Source of the DNA: Deroplatys truncata
Taxonomy: Eukaryota > Arthropoda > Insecta > Mantodea > Mantidae
Assembly: GCA_030765065.1 (NCBI GenBank)
Contig: CM060990.1
Coordinates: 420,865,198-420,929,197, forward strand
Direction of reading: 5' to 3'
DNA length: 64,000 nucleotides
Shown in pieces: positions 12,500-23,870 of this stretch. Made by a program: the position numbers and the translations under genes. The notes under the pieces are model-generated. The model saw nothing but the letters and a program-made list of their open reading frames with translations, ran no database searches and had not been told where the DNA came from. The first letter of the stretch is position 1. Every line of letters begins with the position of its first letter.

Positions 12500-13150
12500 T
12501 CATTATTACTTGTTTTGAAAACATTTTCAGGCTGCAACAATATATCAGGTGATTCAGCTGCCCCTATTTATTTTTGAATTTATGCAACGTGCTAAGCGAC
12601 ATATCTGACTTACGCCTTACTTGAATGCCTTCTAATGGCTGATTTGCCTAACACTTCTTCAAACACTGTGTGAAGCTGCAAAAAGCGTGTAAAGGGTTCA
12701 AGGTGGGGTCTGAGTTCTGCAATTATTTATTCGTATAGGAAACCAGTTCCCAAGGTAGCATTAGCCGAATGGTATTAACATGATTGCTTTAGCACTATTC
12801 CACTTCAGTACGAGTTCCAATCATTCGTGTTAAGTTCAAACTTTTTATTGCCTGTTGCTTTATCTTTTGGGCGTATAATTTGATATTATGATACAAAGAA
12901 CATTCTTTATAACATTATAAGTGTACAAAATACAATAATAGCAATGTTTTCCACTGACCGGTGGATAATTTACCCTTCGTAGTAGGCATTTTATTGTGCT
13001 CGGTATTATGCTTGATCCATTCAACCAAGTTTAAAACACTTCACACATGCAAAGTGGCTTTACCTATTTGAGCCTGCGTCAATGCTTGGCGTGAATAAAT
13101 TCTCCATTATCTACTGAGTATTCGAAACCTTTCTACGAGACGTGGCTACT
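12500..13150. other. No gene seen
   Basis: AT-rich spacer between the Kolobok-like remnant and the DUF4817-type transposase. No coding motif, tandem repeat or RNA-like element was recognised. Confidence 0.45.
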
Positions 13151-13154
13151 GTCA

Positions 13155-14215
13155 TAATGTATGCAAACGATGAGTATGTTGACGTACTGTCATTCTATGG
13201 AGAAACATGGTGTAATGCACTGTCACCCAAACGCCTGTGTTGAAGAACAGTTTCCAGGAAAGAGGGCACCTACTGCAGACACTTTTCGAAGTGTTGAAAG
13301 ACGCTTCGTGAAACAGCATGATTTGGAAGAGCACCAGCTGCTCGCGACGCTCCAGTAACCCCTGGAGGCAATGTAGAAGCTGTGTGAAACGCAATAGAAA
13401 ACAATCCACATACCAGTTCAAGGGCTATAGCACAAGATCTCTACATAATTCTAAGTCGGTCCTCAGTGATGCGCACATTGCACCGTAATAAATATCCATA
13501 CCATCTACAACTACACCAGGCTCTCCACGGACGCGACTTTTAAGCGCGAGTGATATATGCACAGTGACAACAGCAGCGAGCGCAAATTGATGCAAAGTTT
13601 ACAGGAAATGTTCTCTTCAGTGATGAAACCACATTCCACAATAACGGAATTGTTAAGCACCATAATATACACTACTGGAGCATAGGCAATCTTCACTGGC
13701 TGTGAGAAGCTGCATTCCAGAGTGGAGCATCAATGTCTGGTGTGGAATATTAGGCGACCAGCTAATTGGACCGCACTTTTTTGAAAGCAACTTCACAAGA
13801 CCACAGTACCTTGAATTTCTACAAGAAAAATTTTAATTGCTACTAGAAGATGTGCCAGTAGTGAAAAGCACAGAAATGTGGATCCAGCAGGATGGAGCTC
13901 CAGTTTGCATAGAACATATCCGCAAAAATGGATTGGCCGAGGGGGCCCAGTTGCATGGCCCTCCTAGATCACCTGATCTCACCCCACTGGATTTCTTCCT
14001 GTGGGGTCATTTAAAGGAACGGGTCTACGCTCAAGAACCGCAAAGCCCAAATCATATATGGACAGTCATACGTGAAGAATTCAGGCAAATTACACCGCGA
14101 TTGTTACAGCATGCAAGATAGTCACTCCGGCAACTTACCCAAATGTGCATTGATGAAGGGGTCGCCATTCTGAACATTTACTTCGTTGATGAAATCCACG
14201 CTGTTTAACAATTTA
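13155..14215 (+). pseudogene. DUF4817/DDE-type (Tc1/mariner-related) transposase remnant
   Basis: The N-terminal helix-turn-helix region reads as VEEQFPGKRAPTADTFRSVERR ('..ERFP.RR.P....F..+..R', DUF4817). The middle part (about 13,600-13,830) reads in shifted frames as SDETTFHN and IINVWCGILGDQLIGPHFF-like sequence. The C-terminal catalytic part (13,837-14,121) has LLEDVPV, MWIQQDGAPV with the second Asp, and GPPRSPDLTPLDFFLWGHLK, which carries the final acidic residue. This arrangement is typical of a family abundant in ants and other insects. Stops and frameshifts break it into three parts. The expected length is about 350 codons, so most of the gene is present. Terminal repeats were not located. 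Confidence 0.75.
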
Positions 14216-14555
14216 TGATTCTGTTTACCCGTGAACTTAGCACATTTACAACTCCTTTGTCAGTAGATTAAGTAAAACATAAGGTTTAAACATGAAGCAA
14301 AAACTGTTAGATTTAATAGTGTCGACTTGCGCCCAAAATAATGAAATCTAACTACGTAACACGATTTACAACACCAGATACGGTACCGATTATGAGGGTA
14401 AACATGAACCATAATTACTATCTGATGGTAATTGTTGTGTCTTTGGCTCACAGGAGAGCCAATAATAAAAATAAATAAATAAATTAGTATACTAAAATAC
14501 AGAAAATAAACACAAGGAGAAAGAAAAAAAGAACCAAAACAATTTGATGTAAGTA
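14216..14555. other. No gene seen; AT-rich
   Basis: 3' flank of the DUF4817-type transposase, with an (AATAAATAAAT)-like tract near 14,460-14,485. The small minus-strand ORF 14,260-14,451 has no family. Confidence 0.4.
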
Positions 14556-14559
14556 TTAG

Positions 14560-14640
14560 TTTCGAACCTCCGAAGCTAACCTTTGCTTCACTACATTCCG
14601 TTAGCTAATCCACTCGGTCAGAACCCACGTACTTTTTACC
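14560..14640 (-). repeat. tRNA-derived SINE head, degenerate
   Basis: On the minus strand the sequence reads CTGACCGAGTGGATTAG (A-box-like), then about 40 bases later GGAGGTTCGAAAC (B-box-like). The spacing and order of a tRNA-derived Pol III promoter are kept. Sequence on the minus-strand downstream side (about 14,460-14,555) is T-rich and could be the SINE body. No target duplication was found. Confidence 0.5.
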
Positions 14641-15018
14641 GCTCTTCGGGAGACATTCCTCTACCTCTTTGCAAGCATTATATCCATAAAGAGCCAACTT
14701 TTTTTAAGCCTTTCGCAGTTCCTTAGCTGATTCAGGCCTTTAATCATTAACGGTGGTTGTGTATAGTACCGAATGGAAGGGCAGAGCTACACTAACAATT
14801 TGTTTGCTAAAAGGGTCAACGTTCTCACATTAGACTATAAACTGCGGGTTGCATAGATACGAATGCCTAGTCGCAGCTGATTCACCTGGTATATTTCCTT
14901 ATGATTTCAGTACCTAGTTCACATTGTACTTCTGAATTATCGTTTTTTTGTCATCGCCTTCAATTTTGAATTAATTAGTGAGTTTTAATGCAAGTAACAC
15001 TATCACATAGGTCAGAAA
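14641..15018. other. No gene seen
   Basis: Spacer between the SINE-like head and the BESS-like fragment. No recognisable coding or RNA structure. Confidence 0.4.
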
Positions 15019-15896
15019 CTATGCTTTTACAATTTCTAACCTCATATCTTTCTGTTCTTTGTCGTTTGCTCTTGGATGAAGATAGTGAAAGATCAATCTT
15101 ATTGTCATACTAGAACTGGATATCTGGAAATTGTCTTTATTTTTCCTTATAGTAGAAATAGTTCCAGGTTTTAATAAAGGCCTTCTGAAATTTTCATCCG
15201 GCATAAGCTGTTTTTTTAATAACAGTCTGTTCATAATCTGTGTGCTTAAAATGGAAGGAATATAAACCAGCACTCCTCGAGATCTCCTTGTGGTTTACCG
15301 GGAAACATGCGAATCAGTTGGAGAATTTAATGTCCTGCCGTCATGTTGCCATGGTAGCACAGTGGTTAGTGCAACCGGACGGAGACCGGGAGATCCGTGG
15401 TTCAAATCCCGGCTATGGCATTGAATTGTGTATTGTTGTTTAAGTTGTGTAAGATTTATTAGCTAGCATTGTGCTTCTGTTTATTAAATTAATGGCTTTA
15501 TTATAAAATTCAAGACAAGTGAAAACACCGAAAACAAAAGAAAAGGAAAAATGGCTCGTTTTCAGACTACGAGTTTACTGTAACAAATTATGAGACAGAA
15601 AAGGACTATAGATATGTAGTTAAAAATAAAATGTTGATCCTACCAGTTTTTGTGTGGAACCTTAGGATTCTTGAAATCTCTGACATTGGATACTTACCTA
15701 AATGATTCTTTTCCACATATTTCAGAACTTCACACACGAAAATTTGGCTTTGCTTTTTTAAAGGCTTTTTAACTTCTTTTCTTCGCGGACCTAGCACTAT
15801 TGGCACTCGGCAAAGGGTCATTTGATGATTCGGCTGAAGGGACATCTTCTCGGTTGGTTTCCAAAGTCTCCATATCTTAATATTTAAACTACACAA
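15019..15896 (-). pseudogene. Possible two-exon BESS/MADF-type fragment
   Basis: The upstream minus-strand part (15,896-15,606) reads as an acidic, Ser-rich linker followed by KKPLKKQSQIFVCEVLKYVEK and ends at a good donor site, AG|GTAAGTATCC, near 15,696. The downstream part (15,273-15,019) ends in FHYLHPRANDKEQKDMRLEIVKA, similar in spacing to a C-terminal BESS motif ('F..+L.P....+....R+.I...+'). BESS motifs occur in MADF-type DNA-binding proteins of insects and some transposons. The tRNA-like sequence at 15,348-15,420 lies in the presumed intron. At least one frameshift is present. The assignment is tentative. Confidence 0.3.
15348..15420 (+). tRNA. tRNA-like sequence, probably a tRNA pseudogene or SINE head
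   Basis: The 73 bases fit cloverleaf dimensions exactly. The acceptor stem GCCATGG/CTATGGC pairs with one G-U. T8 is present, the D stem is GCAC/GTGC, the A box is TAGCACAGTGG, the T loop is TTCAAAT and the B box is GGTTCAAATCC. Against function: loop position 33 is C instead of U, the first anticodon-stem pair is mismatched and the T stem has two mismatches. The nominal anticodon would be GGA (Ser), but that should not be trusted. Confidence 0.45.
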
Positions 15897-16289
15897 GTAC
15901 TAAATGCTCATAGCTATTAAATGTGGCTAAACTTACAGAACTGCAATACGCAAAAGACTCATACATAATTTCTATGAAGATACTGATATATTTAACTATA
16001 AGACGGCAAAAAAAAAGCACGTGCTCACAGTCCCGGCTGCTAACGCACTCAAAGTCTTGAAGGGACAACAGAAATAACATTACAACAACGCTCGACTTTT
16101 GTGGCATTTAGTGACAAGACCACCGGCTATGGCTGTAGTTAAGGAGTGGGAGGACCGTAGTAATCGTTTACAGATGGGTATGTCGTCAGACTTCATAGTG
16201 TTCCGTTCGCTTTATATCCGCCTGGGTATGCGATCGGCGCAATCACTATGTTAGCTAAAGCCAGTAAGATCATTGTTACCTTCAGAGCG

Positions 16290-16493
16290 TAGCCAGTGCA
16301 TCACGAAACCTTATTTTTTGTAATACGCAAATTTAAACATTACCTATTAAACAGTTAGTGTACTAGGGCAACCTGAGTCTGTCGTTCATACAGCAATGTA
16401 AGGTAACGAGCAGTAAGATTTCCCGATATGTGTAGAAGATAACAACGTATGACCTAGAGGTTAGGTATATCTCAGGCAAACAGAACATCTTCA
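16290..16493 (+). pseudogene. Gypsy RNase H domain, right part
   Basis: From about 16,305 the plus strand reads ETLFFVIRKFKHYLLN ('E.LA+VFA++KFR.YL.G'), then SFIQQCKVTSSKISRYV, then YDLEVRYISGKQNIFSD ('Y.+.+.Y..GK.N.VADALSR'). These are the conserved C-terminal blocks of a Ty3/gypsy RNase H and its tether to integrase. The matching N-terminal blocks are at 9115-9290. A TAG follows RYV, and further stops confirm inactivity. Confidence 0.7.
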
Positions 16494-17813
16494 GTGATAT
16501 ATGATGAAGGTTACCAGGACCGACACGTTCCGCAGAATAACAAAACAGAATTTCACGAAGTATTTCTTATGAGATTGGACTTAAGTGTGAACAACAGTTT
16601 AGCCAAGAATCTGCGTCAGATAAGAAAGTTCCAGGAAGAAGACGAGAAGTTAAAATCTTTGCTCCTCACGACTCCAGAAATAAACTCACAAAAGTAGGGA
16701 AAATTCGACGAAGAAGTAACATGCCGTACAAGTTAGGTGGCGGGAATACCGTATATGGAAACCTATAATACCGAAGACGATCGAATTTTCTGTGATAGAA
16801 GCTTTCCTTATATCACTCATCCACACCGGAAAAAAGAGCACCGCGCTGAACATTGCGTTAGTGTTTTATATAAAACACCTGTTTAAGAAGATTAGGCAAT
16901 TTGTTGCCACTTGCGAAATTGCCCAAACAGCAAATTCAATGAATATAATATACGACATCGAACCTCAGGCCATTGAGAGGGAGGGACCTAACGAGTTAGT
17001 GTGTGTGGATGCACACGGCGAGTAACCTACAGAAAAATTCGCCTATAAATATATACTTGTCCTAGTGGATGTTTTGAGCCCTTTTTTCAAGGTATATCCA
17101 ATAAAGAAAGTAACCTCTAAAGGTGCCTCGACAAGATAATAAAGCACTACATGCCAAAATATGGCAAAATAATGGCACTGCATTTTGATAACGCCAGGGC
17201 TAATTAGAGCAAATTATTTAATATTAAGTTGGAGACAAATAATATCAAAGTGTATCACAGCACAACTTATATACAGCCGAAAAATGAGCAGAGAAAACAC
17301 TCGGGAAGTTACGACATATGTCAAAATAGTTTGTCACGAAAAGCACACGTCGTGGGTAAATTATTGTGGAATGACTACGTTCGTGATGAATCATTCCATA
17401 CACCTAGTGACAAAATATGCGACACATTTCCTAATGACGGGAGAAATCACTTGAGACATTATCAAAGGATTGCCGGAAGTATTTGCCGAGAGCATCGATA
17501 CTTCAATATTGGAAAACCGTAAAAGGCAGCTGCTCGCACAACGAAAACAATAGGATTACGAAAGGCAAAGGCAAGCAGACACTGACTGAAATCGTCACCA
17601 AAAATTGACGTGTTGGTACTCGTAAAGAACCACAGGCTATCAGACCAGATCAACAAAGGATATTTCCATATGAAACTTTTATATTTGGACCCATATAGAA
17701 TAATGAGCCGTTTCGGTGCTCACTACTTTGAACTATATTGCGACAAGAAAAACAAACGTTTCGGAAGGTATCACATAAAATTCTTAAGGCCATACAGAAG
17801 TAATGCACACTAA
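16494..17813 (+). pseudogene. Gypsy integrase
   Basis: Pieces in order: a linker (16,494-16,697); the HHCC zinc-binding region HTGKKSTALN...FVATCEIAQ (16,792-17,025), in which the second Cys has become Ala; the first catalytic Asp in NELVCVDAHGE; YKYILVLVDVLSPF (about 17,045), the start of the DDE core; the second Asp in ALHFDNARA (about 17,180); and the region of the third catalytic residue in TTYIQPKNEQR (about 17,265). The last piece (17,610-17,813) ends FGRYHIKFLRPYR, like the C-terminal tail. A TAA after HGE, frameshifts and the lost Cys show it is inactive. Confidence 0.75.
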
Positions 17814-18203
17814 AGAAAGTAGAAATCACATCCCTTATGAGCGGTAAGACGCATAGCGTATGAACCATGGTAGTAAACAAAAGGTGTAGGTATGAAAATA
17901 TACTAATGGTAATCCTTTAAATATACTCAGTGAAAATAAAAATGTGTATAAAAGTCGGCCATGATTGAGTACGTTCGGCGGGAAGAAGAACTAAACAGTT
18001 ACGGAATAAGTGAGCGGGATATCCGAAGTACAGGTGGGTAAAGAATACATCCGCAGTTCCGAGTTGTATTTACTAGCGAGGCTGGGGTTTGCAAATGTAA
18101 TGCTGTTTTCATTGTGCAACTGTACATTCCCATATCGCCTTGTCCCTCACTCTCCTGTGATCCCTAAACCTTGATGACGTTAGGCATGTCAACAAAAACA
18201 GTG
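17814..18203. other. Gypsy sequence downstream of integrase; no gene
   Basis: No env-like or other frame is visible. This stretch joins the integrase to the LINE insertion. It may contain gypsy pol tail or untranslated sequence continued at 23,487-23,870. Confidence 0.4.
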
Positions 18204-18677
18204 GTTCCCTCCTCCAAGCGCACTCATATCGTGGTCGAATTCTATTTGTTTAACTACGCTAGTAGGCTTTAAAAGGAGTAAACAAAGGTAAATCGAGACA
18301 AAAAATGTTAGTAACAGAATATTGTGTGGTGAAGGATACCGCAGGAAAAGCCTTATTAGCGCTCTTCTTCTTTTCATCTGGCAAGTAGTGGTAAGCTGAC
18401 TGGGAGCGATGAGTCCTAACTGATTGAGGAAGCTCATGGTAGAGACAATTCTGTGTGAGCTTGCTCTGCCGTGGTCTTGCGCTGCTGCTTGCCTCGCCAT
18501 CCTCCTCATAGCCATGGCGGGTAGTGTACTATGCATAAGGAAATCGAAGGCGTTGCTGCTACGAGCGAGCTCCTGGCACGTGGGTATTGTGCGACAGGCA
18601 GTACCTGACCCCCCGGTCCAGGTGAAACATTTGGAGATAGTCGACTGAGGGAACTCAGGCAGGTTTATCCCCGGGGC

Positions 18678-19740
18678 ATGCCCAACTGTCTCCTTGCTAC
18701 ACAAAGGATGGAGAAATGGCAGGTAATGGAAACCAACGCTTCCTATAATCTTCCTGAGTCCCTGGAAGACTCAGCTCAATCCACTGAGGCTGAAGCTACT
18801 CGCTCTGCAACAAACCTACGTTCACAACGAGAAGGCGAGGCCTACTCGGAAGAAGAAACGATGTTGATGGAGAAGATTTCACATTCTCCACCCAAAAGCG
18901 TCGATGAAACTACCAGGAAGCTCGAAAAGCTTAAGGTAACAAAACTCACCAATGCCCAAAGGAAGGTTAAGATGAAAGAAAGATTGGCCTCTCAGGGAAT
19001 TGAATGGGACCCCCAGAAGTGGAAAAGGAGGAAAGTGAAAACCAAATCCTTACCACAGATGGAAAGTGAAGCTTCGAAGAGTGGCACTAAACGTAGCCGC
19101 TCTGAAACAAACACTCCTCCACAAAAGGACACTAAAAGGCCTAAGCAGGACTCGGAAGGGTCAAAACTCTAAGCCCTTAGGTTCTTATAAAGAAATGATT
19201 AAATCTGTCAAGATGTGGTGCTGGAAAAATTTCCAGACAACAAGCTGTCTGATTGAACAGATTGACCAAATAAAGGTAGCCATGGCCGAAGAAATTAAAA
19301 TTCTGGGACATGGCGAATATTCTGAATTTGCAGTCTCATACCAAGAAGCTGGTGCTTTAGTACTGGTATGTGCAAATTAGAACACAGAACTGGGTAATGG
19401 AAACAATACCCAAACTAAAGCCTTGGGAAGGAGCCAGGCTACGGAGAAAAGAACGGAGGGTATCCAGAGTGAACAAGGTGTTGTTTAAATCACCTAAAAT
19501 TTACTCAAAATCCGACCCCAACAATATCCTAAAATTGCTCGGCAAACAAATAAAGGCTTTAGATACAAAGAATTGGAGAATTGTCAGTTCCAAGAAGGAT
19601 CCAAAAGGACAAATTCTTGTTGTGTTAATTGATGATACCAAGAAGCCCTAAAAGTTTCTAATATGAGAGCTTTCCTGGGGTTCGGCATAGTAAACTTTAC
19701 TCTTCTAATTAAAGAGTAAAAGGACAAGGATGACAAGAAT
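18678..19740 (+). pseudogene. LINE ORF1 (DUF4780 gag-like protein)
   Basis: The N-terminal 165 residues are hydrophilic and rich in Glu, Lys and Ser. They include KLTNAQRKVKMKERLASQGI and WDPQKWKRRK, a block seen before the DUF4780 domain in insect LINE ORF1 proteins, and a basic KRSRSETNTPPQKDTKRPK stretch. The DUF4780 part follows in two shifted frames: FAVSYQEAGALVLVCAN (to 19,380), PKLKPWEGARL (about 19,410), then DTKNWRIVSSKKDPKGQIL and VVLIDD (to 19,651), and RAFLGFGIVNFTL beyond a stop. The protein should bind element RNA. At least three frame breaks make it a pseudogene. Confidence 0.7.
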
Positions 19741-19749
19741 AAAAATCCT

Positions 19750-20453
19750 ACCAATCAACCTTCATCGTATAAAGCCGCATCAGCTTTACTGTATCAAAAA
19801 TTCGTCAAGGGTCAAATTGCCATAGTCCTCATACAGAAACCCGGGACTAGAAAGGATCAAGTTATAGGGCTAGGACCTGCTGATGGTAAGATTATACCTG
19901 CTAACTGGGTGAACAATCCCAGAACATGTTTACTGGTTAGAAGGAATATCTCTTACTTGACATTAATGAACTTTTGTTATAGAGATTTAATCTCAACATA
20001 ATTTAAGATGGTGTCAGAGGAAAATAGGAGGAACTTGATAATTAGTTCCTGCTATCCCCCCTATGATGCTGTGGAATCCCTTCCTCCCGGCAACTACAGG
20101 ACCTGGTTAGTTACTCTATAACTAGAGGGAAACACCTACTTGTTGGAATGGATGCGAATGCGTATAATCAAGTGTGGTGCTCAAGTGATTACAATTCACG
20201 GAAAGAGTCTCCCCTGAAGTTTCTGGTGCCAAATAATCTATTAATACATAATGTAAGTAATCAGACCACTTTCACTAATAGATTGAGGGAAGAGGTTATC
20301 GACATTACAGTATCTACAGAATATAGAGAAAATGAGATTTCTAACTGGTTTGTCTCTCAAGACCTGATTGGTTCGGATCATAAATATATCTGCTTTGAAC
20401 TCAATTTTGATCTTGAATCAAAAGAATATAGAAACCCTAGAAGAACAGATTGA
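19750..20453 (+). pseudogene. LINE endonuclease domain
   Basis: The reading from about 19,780 gives ALLYQKFVKGQIAIVLIQKPG, the N-terminal endonuclease block with the catalytic 'QE/QKP' position. SSCYPPYDAVESLPP follows at about 20,050, and then VGMDANAYNQVWCS, with the conserved D.NA...WG. region (20,148 on). The C-terminal part has TFTNRLREEVIDITVST and IGSDHKYICFEL, with the catalytic SDH. The domain order is complete but interrupted by stops near 20,000 and 20,119. Confidence 0.7.
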
Positions 20454-20699
20454 CAATGTTATCGAGAACCACTTTGTATCAGGCTGAACTCAATGAATAA
20501 GATGTCGAACACCTTGCTGATATGGATAGTACTGCATCCAATATACGGGAAGCAATAATTGACTCATATCAGGAAAATTGTAATCCAAACAAGATCTCAC
20601 GACAGGGATGTTGCTTGGTGGAACAAAGCACTTGAAGAGAAGAAACGCAAAGGTTACAGATCTGTTCAATGTAGCCAAACTGTAATTGACAAGAATACT

Positions 20700-22110
20700 G
20701 TAAAGTCCTGACTGATTACAACAAGCTTATTAGGAAAACCAAAGGAGTCTCCTGGAGGAAATTTTGTGAAGAGCTGAACAATTAAAATCAGCCTCTAGAT
20801 TGCACAATATATTCTCTTCTACAAATTGCACCCTAGAAACGCTAATGGAGAACATACAAACTCAGGTAAAGAGACACTGGGATTACTGCTCAAAACACAT
20901 TTTCAGATTCTATTACCTCTGAGAGCAATATAACAAGCGAGTCACTCTGGAATAGCCGTGATTTAAGAGCTTCTGAAGGAGACTGGGAAATTGCTAGGAA
21001 CTTATTACTCTATCAAATGCTAAATGGTCAATTAATGAATTCAAATCATTTAAATCCCCAGGTGGTGACAAGAGCTTTCCTGCTTTGTTGCAGAGAGGAC
21101 CAAATATCTTACTCCATTTGCTTTGCGAGCTATTTAAAAGCAAGCATAGCTTATGGTTACATTTCACATGCTTGGAGAACAAGCAACGTTGTGTTCATTC
21201 TGAAACCTGGTAAAAGGAACTACAAACACCCTAAGCCATTTTGGGCGATTAGTTTGTCTTCTATTGTTCTGAAAGCATTGGAAAGAATAATAGAAGACCA
21301 TATAAAAATGTGATTTTAGCAATTAGTCCCGTAAATGAAAATCAACATGCTTATCAATCAGGCATATCATGTGAAACTGCTCTACACCAGCTAGTAAGCA
21401 GGATAGAAAAATCGATAGAACTTAACGAATTAGGTCTAAGCATACTTTTTGGACATCCATGGAGCTTTTGACAACACATCTTATAATTCCATAATAGCAG
21501 TTGAGCAGCGAGGTCTGGACCATACCACAACTAGATGGTTGAACTCCTCACTTCGTAGCAGGATTGCACTTGCTAACCAATATGGCGAAAAATAGTAGTA
21601 TCACTAACGAGAGAAACCTCACAGGCAGGGATCCTCTCTCCTACTCTATGGATAATGGTCATAGATAACCTTTTGATTAATCTCAATAATCAAGGTATAT
21701 ACACACAGGGCTATTCAGGTGACATAGTACTGCTCGTAAGAGGAAAATTCACCAACGTTATTTCAGAGATCACAAATCAAACTCTGAAGTACGATACAAC
21801 GCTGGTGCAAGATGAAGGTCTGGATGTCAATCCAGAAAAGACAGTCACAGTCTCTTTCATCAAAAGAAGGGACTGGAAAGGGATTAACATAATCATGGCA
21901 TAATCTAAGTTGAAGATTTCGGACAGTATCAAATATCTCGGTTTAATCCTGGAATGCAAATTGACCTGAAACCTACACTTAGATAAAGTTACCACTGAGG
22001 CAAAATAGTCTCTTATGGCCGGTTACCGTCTCATAGGTAAAAACTGGACAAAAGCCGCATATGACCAAATGGCTCTATCAGGTGGTGGTTAAACCACAGA
22101 TAACCTATGG
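20700..22110 (+). pseudogene. LINE reverse transcriptase domain
   Basis: Pieces from several frames match the non-LTR RT order. FKSPGGDKSFPALLQRG occurs near 21,040 (usually 'S.GPDG+.P..L'). A stretch with WRTSNVVFILKPGKRNYKHPKPFWAISLSS (positions about 21,170-21,260, shown only as its start) corresponds to the 'W+...V..I.K.GK.......+RPI.L' block. GYSGDIVLLVRG at about 21,709 is the catalytic box, where YADD has become YSGD. VNPEKTVTVSF follows (usually 'L+.N..KT'). The active-site change and the frame breaks make it dead. Confidence 0.7.
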
Positions 22111-22496
22111 AGCTTTCGTATGGTGGCAGAAAACCCAGCAATGAAAGCGAAACAAAGACTGAAAAGTATTCAAAGCCTAGCCTGTCTTCCTATATCAGGA
22201 ACATGCAAAACTACACCTACCGTGGCCCTAGAAGCCATTTTGGGTATACCTCCACTCGATCTTAGCATTTTAGCGGAGATGAGAAGCACGGCATACAGAA
22301 TTAACTGCTTAGGTTTATGGAGGGAAGACCATCATAGGGATCGTCCTCATCCATTGTCCAATTAACGCAGGATTACCCTATCCTAACAATGGTTTCTGCC
22401 TACGTGTCTAACAGAACCTCATTGAGAAAGACATTTACAGTAACCACAGAATCTGGTAAATGTAACGACAATCCTACAGGTATACAGAGAAGACCT

Positions 22497-22870
22497 TTGA
22501 ATTCTACACAGATGGTTCGCGTATTGAACCTACATCTGGAACAGGCATATTTGAGGCTACTACAAAGATCCACCGCTATATAAGTGTAGGTAGACATACC
22601 ACGGTATTTCGGGCAGAGATAATCGCTATGCTCGAATGTGCACGCCTGTGCTGTGAAAGAGAATATAGGAATCAGCCCATTCATATTAACTCTGACAGCC
22701 AGGCTGCACTTCATGCCCTCGACTCACACCAGTTTAAACCAAAACTGGTCTGGGGAACATATCAAAAGTTACTTAATCTCTCATCCACCAACAAAGTTAA
22801 ACTATGTATGGTACCTGGTCATACAGGTATTGAAGGTAATGAGAAAGTTGACTCTCTGGCCAAGAAATGA
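22497..22870 (+). pseudogene. LINE RNase H domain, open and with all four acidic residues
   Basis: One uninterrupted frame spans the domain. FEFYTDGSR carries the first Asp, FRAEIIAMLECA the Glu, INSDSQAAL the second Asp, and VPGHTGIEGNEKVDSLAKK the last Asp with the conserved His-containing turn. So this domain is intact while the rest of the element is broken. Downstream, about 22,880-23,330, C-terminal sequence with LTGHAAFKKHL and a Cys/His-like end ('C....ET..H+L..C') is readable in pieces. Confidence 0.75.
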
Positions 22871-23390
22871 GCTTATGCTCCATTCAAACGTCCAGAAGCA
22901 TTCTGTGGAATAAGTCTCAAATCAACCAAAACCACAGACATCGAGTGGATGAAGAGAACCATCCTTCAAAGATGGTGCCGAAACCTAGGAACAAAACCTG
23001 TAGGATATTAATCAAGGAACCGAACAAAAATCTAAGTGCTTGGCTTTTTAAATTAAATAGGCAGCTCTTATGGAAAGCTATTAGCTTTCTCACTGGACAC
23101 GCTGCATTCAAGAAACATCTCAGGACGATACGGATACTTCACTAAGAACCAATAGTCATGCCTGTAAACAAATTGATGAAACTGCAGTTCATCTTCTTCT
23201 AGAGTGTGAATCCCTAGAAAGAAGGAGACATCTGATCTTAGAAATGGGCAAGCATCTCGGAGGAGCTCAACTTGTAAGGCAAATAACTTGGGCTCACTAA
23301 ACGAGTTGAACTAAGCCTATAAGAAACCAAGGAAGCACACATAAAGCCTTTTACGCTGAGGTACATCGAGTTAAACCCGCTTCCAAACTA

Positions 23391-23391
23391 A

Positions 23392-23461
<70 letters not shown>

Positions 23462-23486
23462 CATCATCATCATCATCATCATCATC
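23391..23486 (+). repeat. (ATT)n(ATC)n simple-repeat tail
   Basis: About 22 ATT units are followed by about 8 ATC units, directly after the LINE coding remnant. I-type LINEs end in short A-rich or TAA-type repeats, so this is likely the LINE 3' tail, expanded as a microsatellite. The ORF of Asn and Asp runs on the other strand is an artefact of this tract. Confidence 0.65.
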
Positions 23487-23870
23487 ACAGTGCAAAGGAA
23501 TCTGTGTTAGGGCAAGCGAGAGTGAAAGAATCGAGCTCACAAAACGGTACGTTGGGACACAAAGACAATACAAGGGTAAACAAATCCAATCGGTCAGCCG
23601 AGATAGCGTGCATAGTAAACAGGGATGAACAGAGATGCTACAAGCGTTACGGACAACGGATGTTCCCCAAAGCTACTACTGTACATTAGAAAAATGTAAT
23701 TATTACAAACGTCTGTGTTTATGCACTATTGTTCAGTGTATTATTATGAGGGTGTATTTATGTATATAGGATGTAAATAATCTATAAATCAATAATTATT
23801 CTTGTTTATGGCAGCTTTGCGAACTTAAGCTTCACAAAACATTTCAGTTTAACTTTCACATAAGGGGCAA
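23487..23870 (+). other. Gypsy sequence between the LINE and the 3' LTR
   Basis: A short open stretch (23,504-23,689) with a polar, basic translation may be the C-terminal tail of gypsy pol, but no motif proves it. ACATAAGGGGCAA at about 23,859-23,870 is purine-rich and directly precedes the TGTGAGG start of the LTR, so it is a plausible polypurine tract. Confidence 0.45.

Larger units (their letters stand above)
9290..16290. other. About 7 kb of foreign DNA splitting the gypsy RNase H
   Basis: The RNase H coding trace stops near 9290 and resumes near 16,290 at the residues that should follow. The block holds a Kolobok-like remnant, a DUF4817-type transposase, SINE-like pieces and a BESS-like fragment, so it may have accumulated in several steps. 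Exact ends and target duplications were not found. Confidence 0.6.
18204..23486 (+). mobile_element. LINE (I/Jockey-group type) with DUF4780-type ORF1, nested in the gypsy element
   Basis: Order of parts: ORF1 (18,678-19,740), apurinic-type endonuclease (19,750-20,453), RT (about 20,900-22,110), RNase H (22,497-22,870) and a simple-repeat tail (23,391-23,486). RNase H in this position is found in the I, R1 and LOA groups. The 5' limit is set by a weak 6-bp match, ACAGTG at 18,198-18,203 and 23,487-23,492, which may be the target duplication; treat it as tentative. Stops and frameshifts are present in all parts except RNase H. Confidence 0.75.

Noticed and set aside
18189-18704. 171-codon ORF on the minus strand
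   Set aside because: It is antisense to the LINE 5' region and ORF1 start, has no family features and a low-complexity hydrophobic end.
23388-23573. ORF with long Asn and Asp runs
   Set aside because: It comes from the (ATT)n(ATC)n tail of the LINE.
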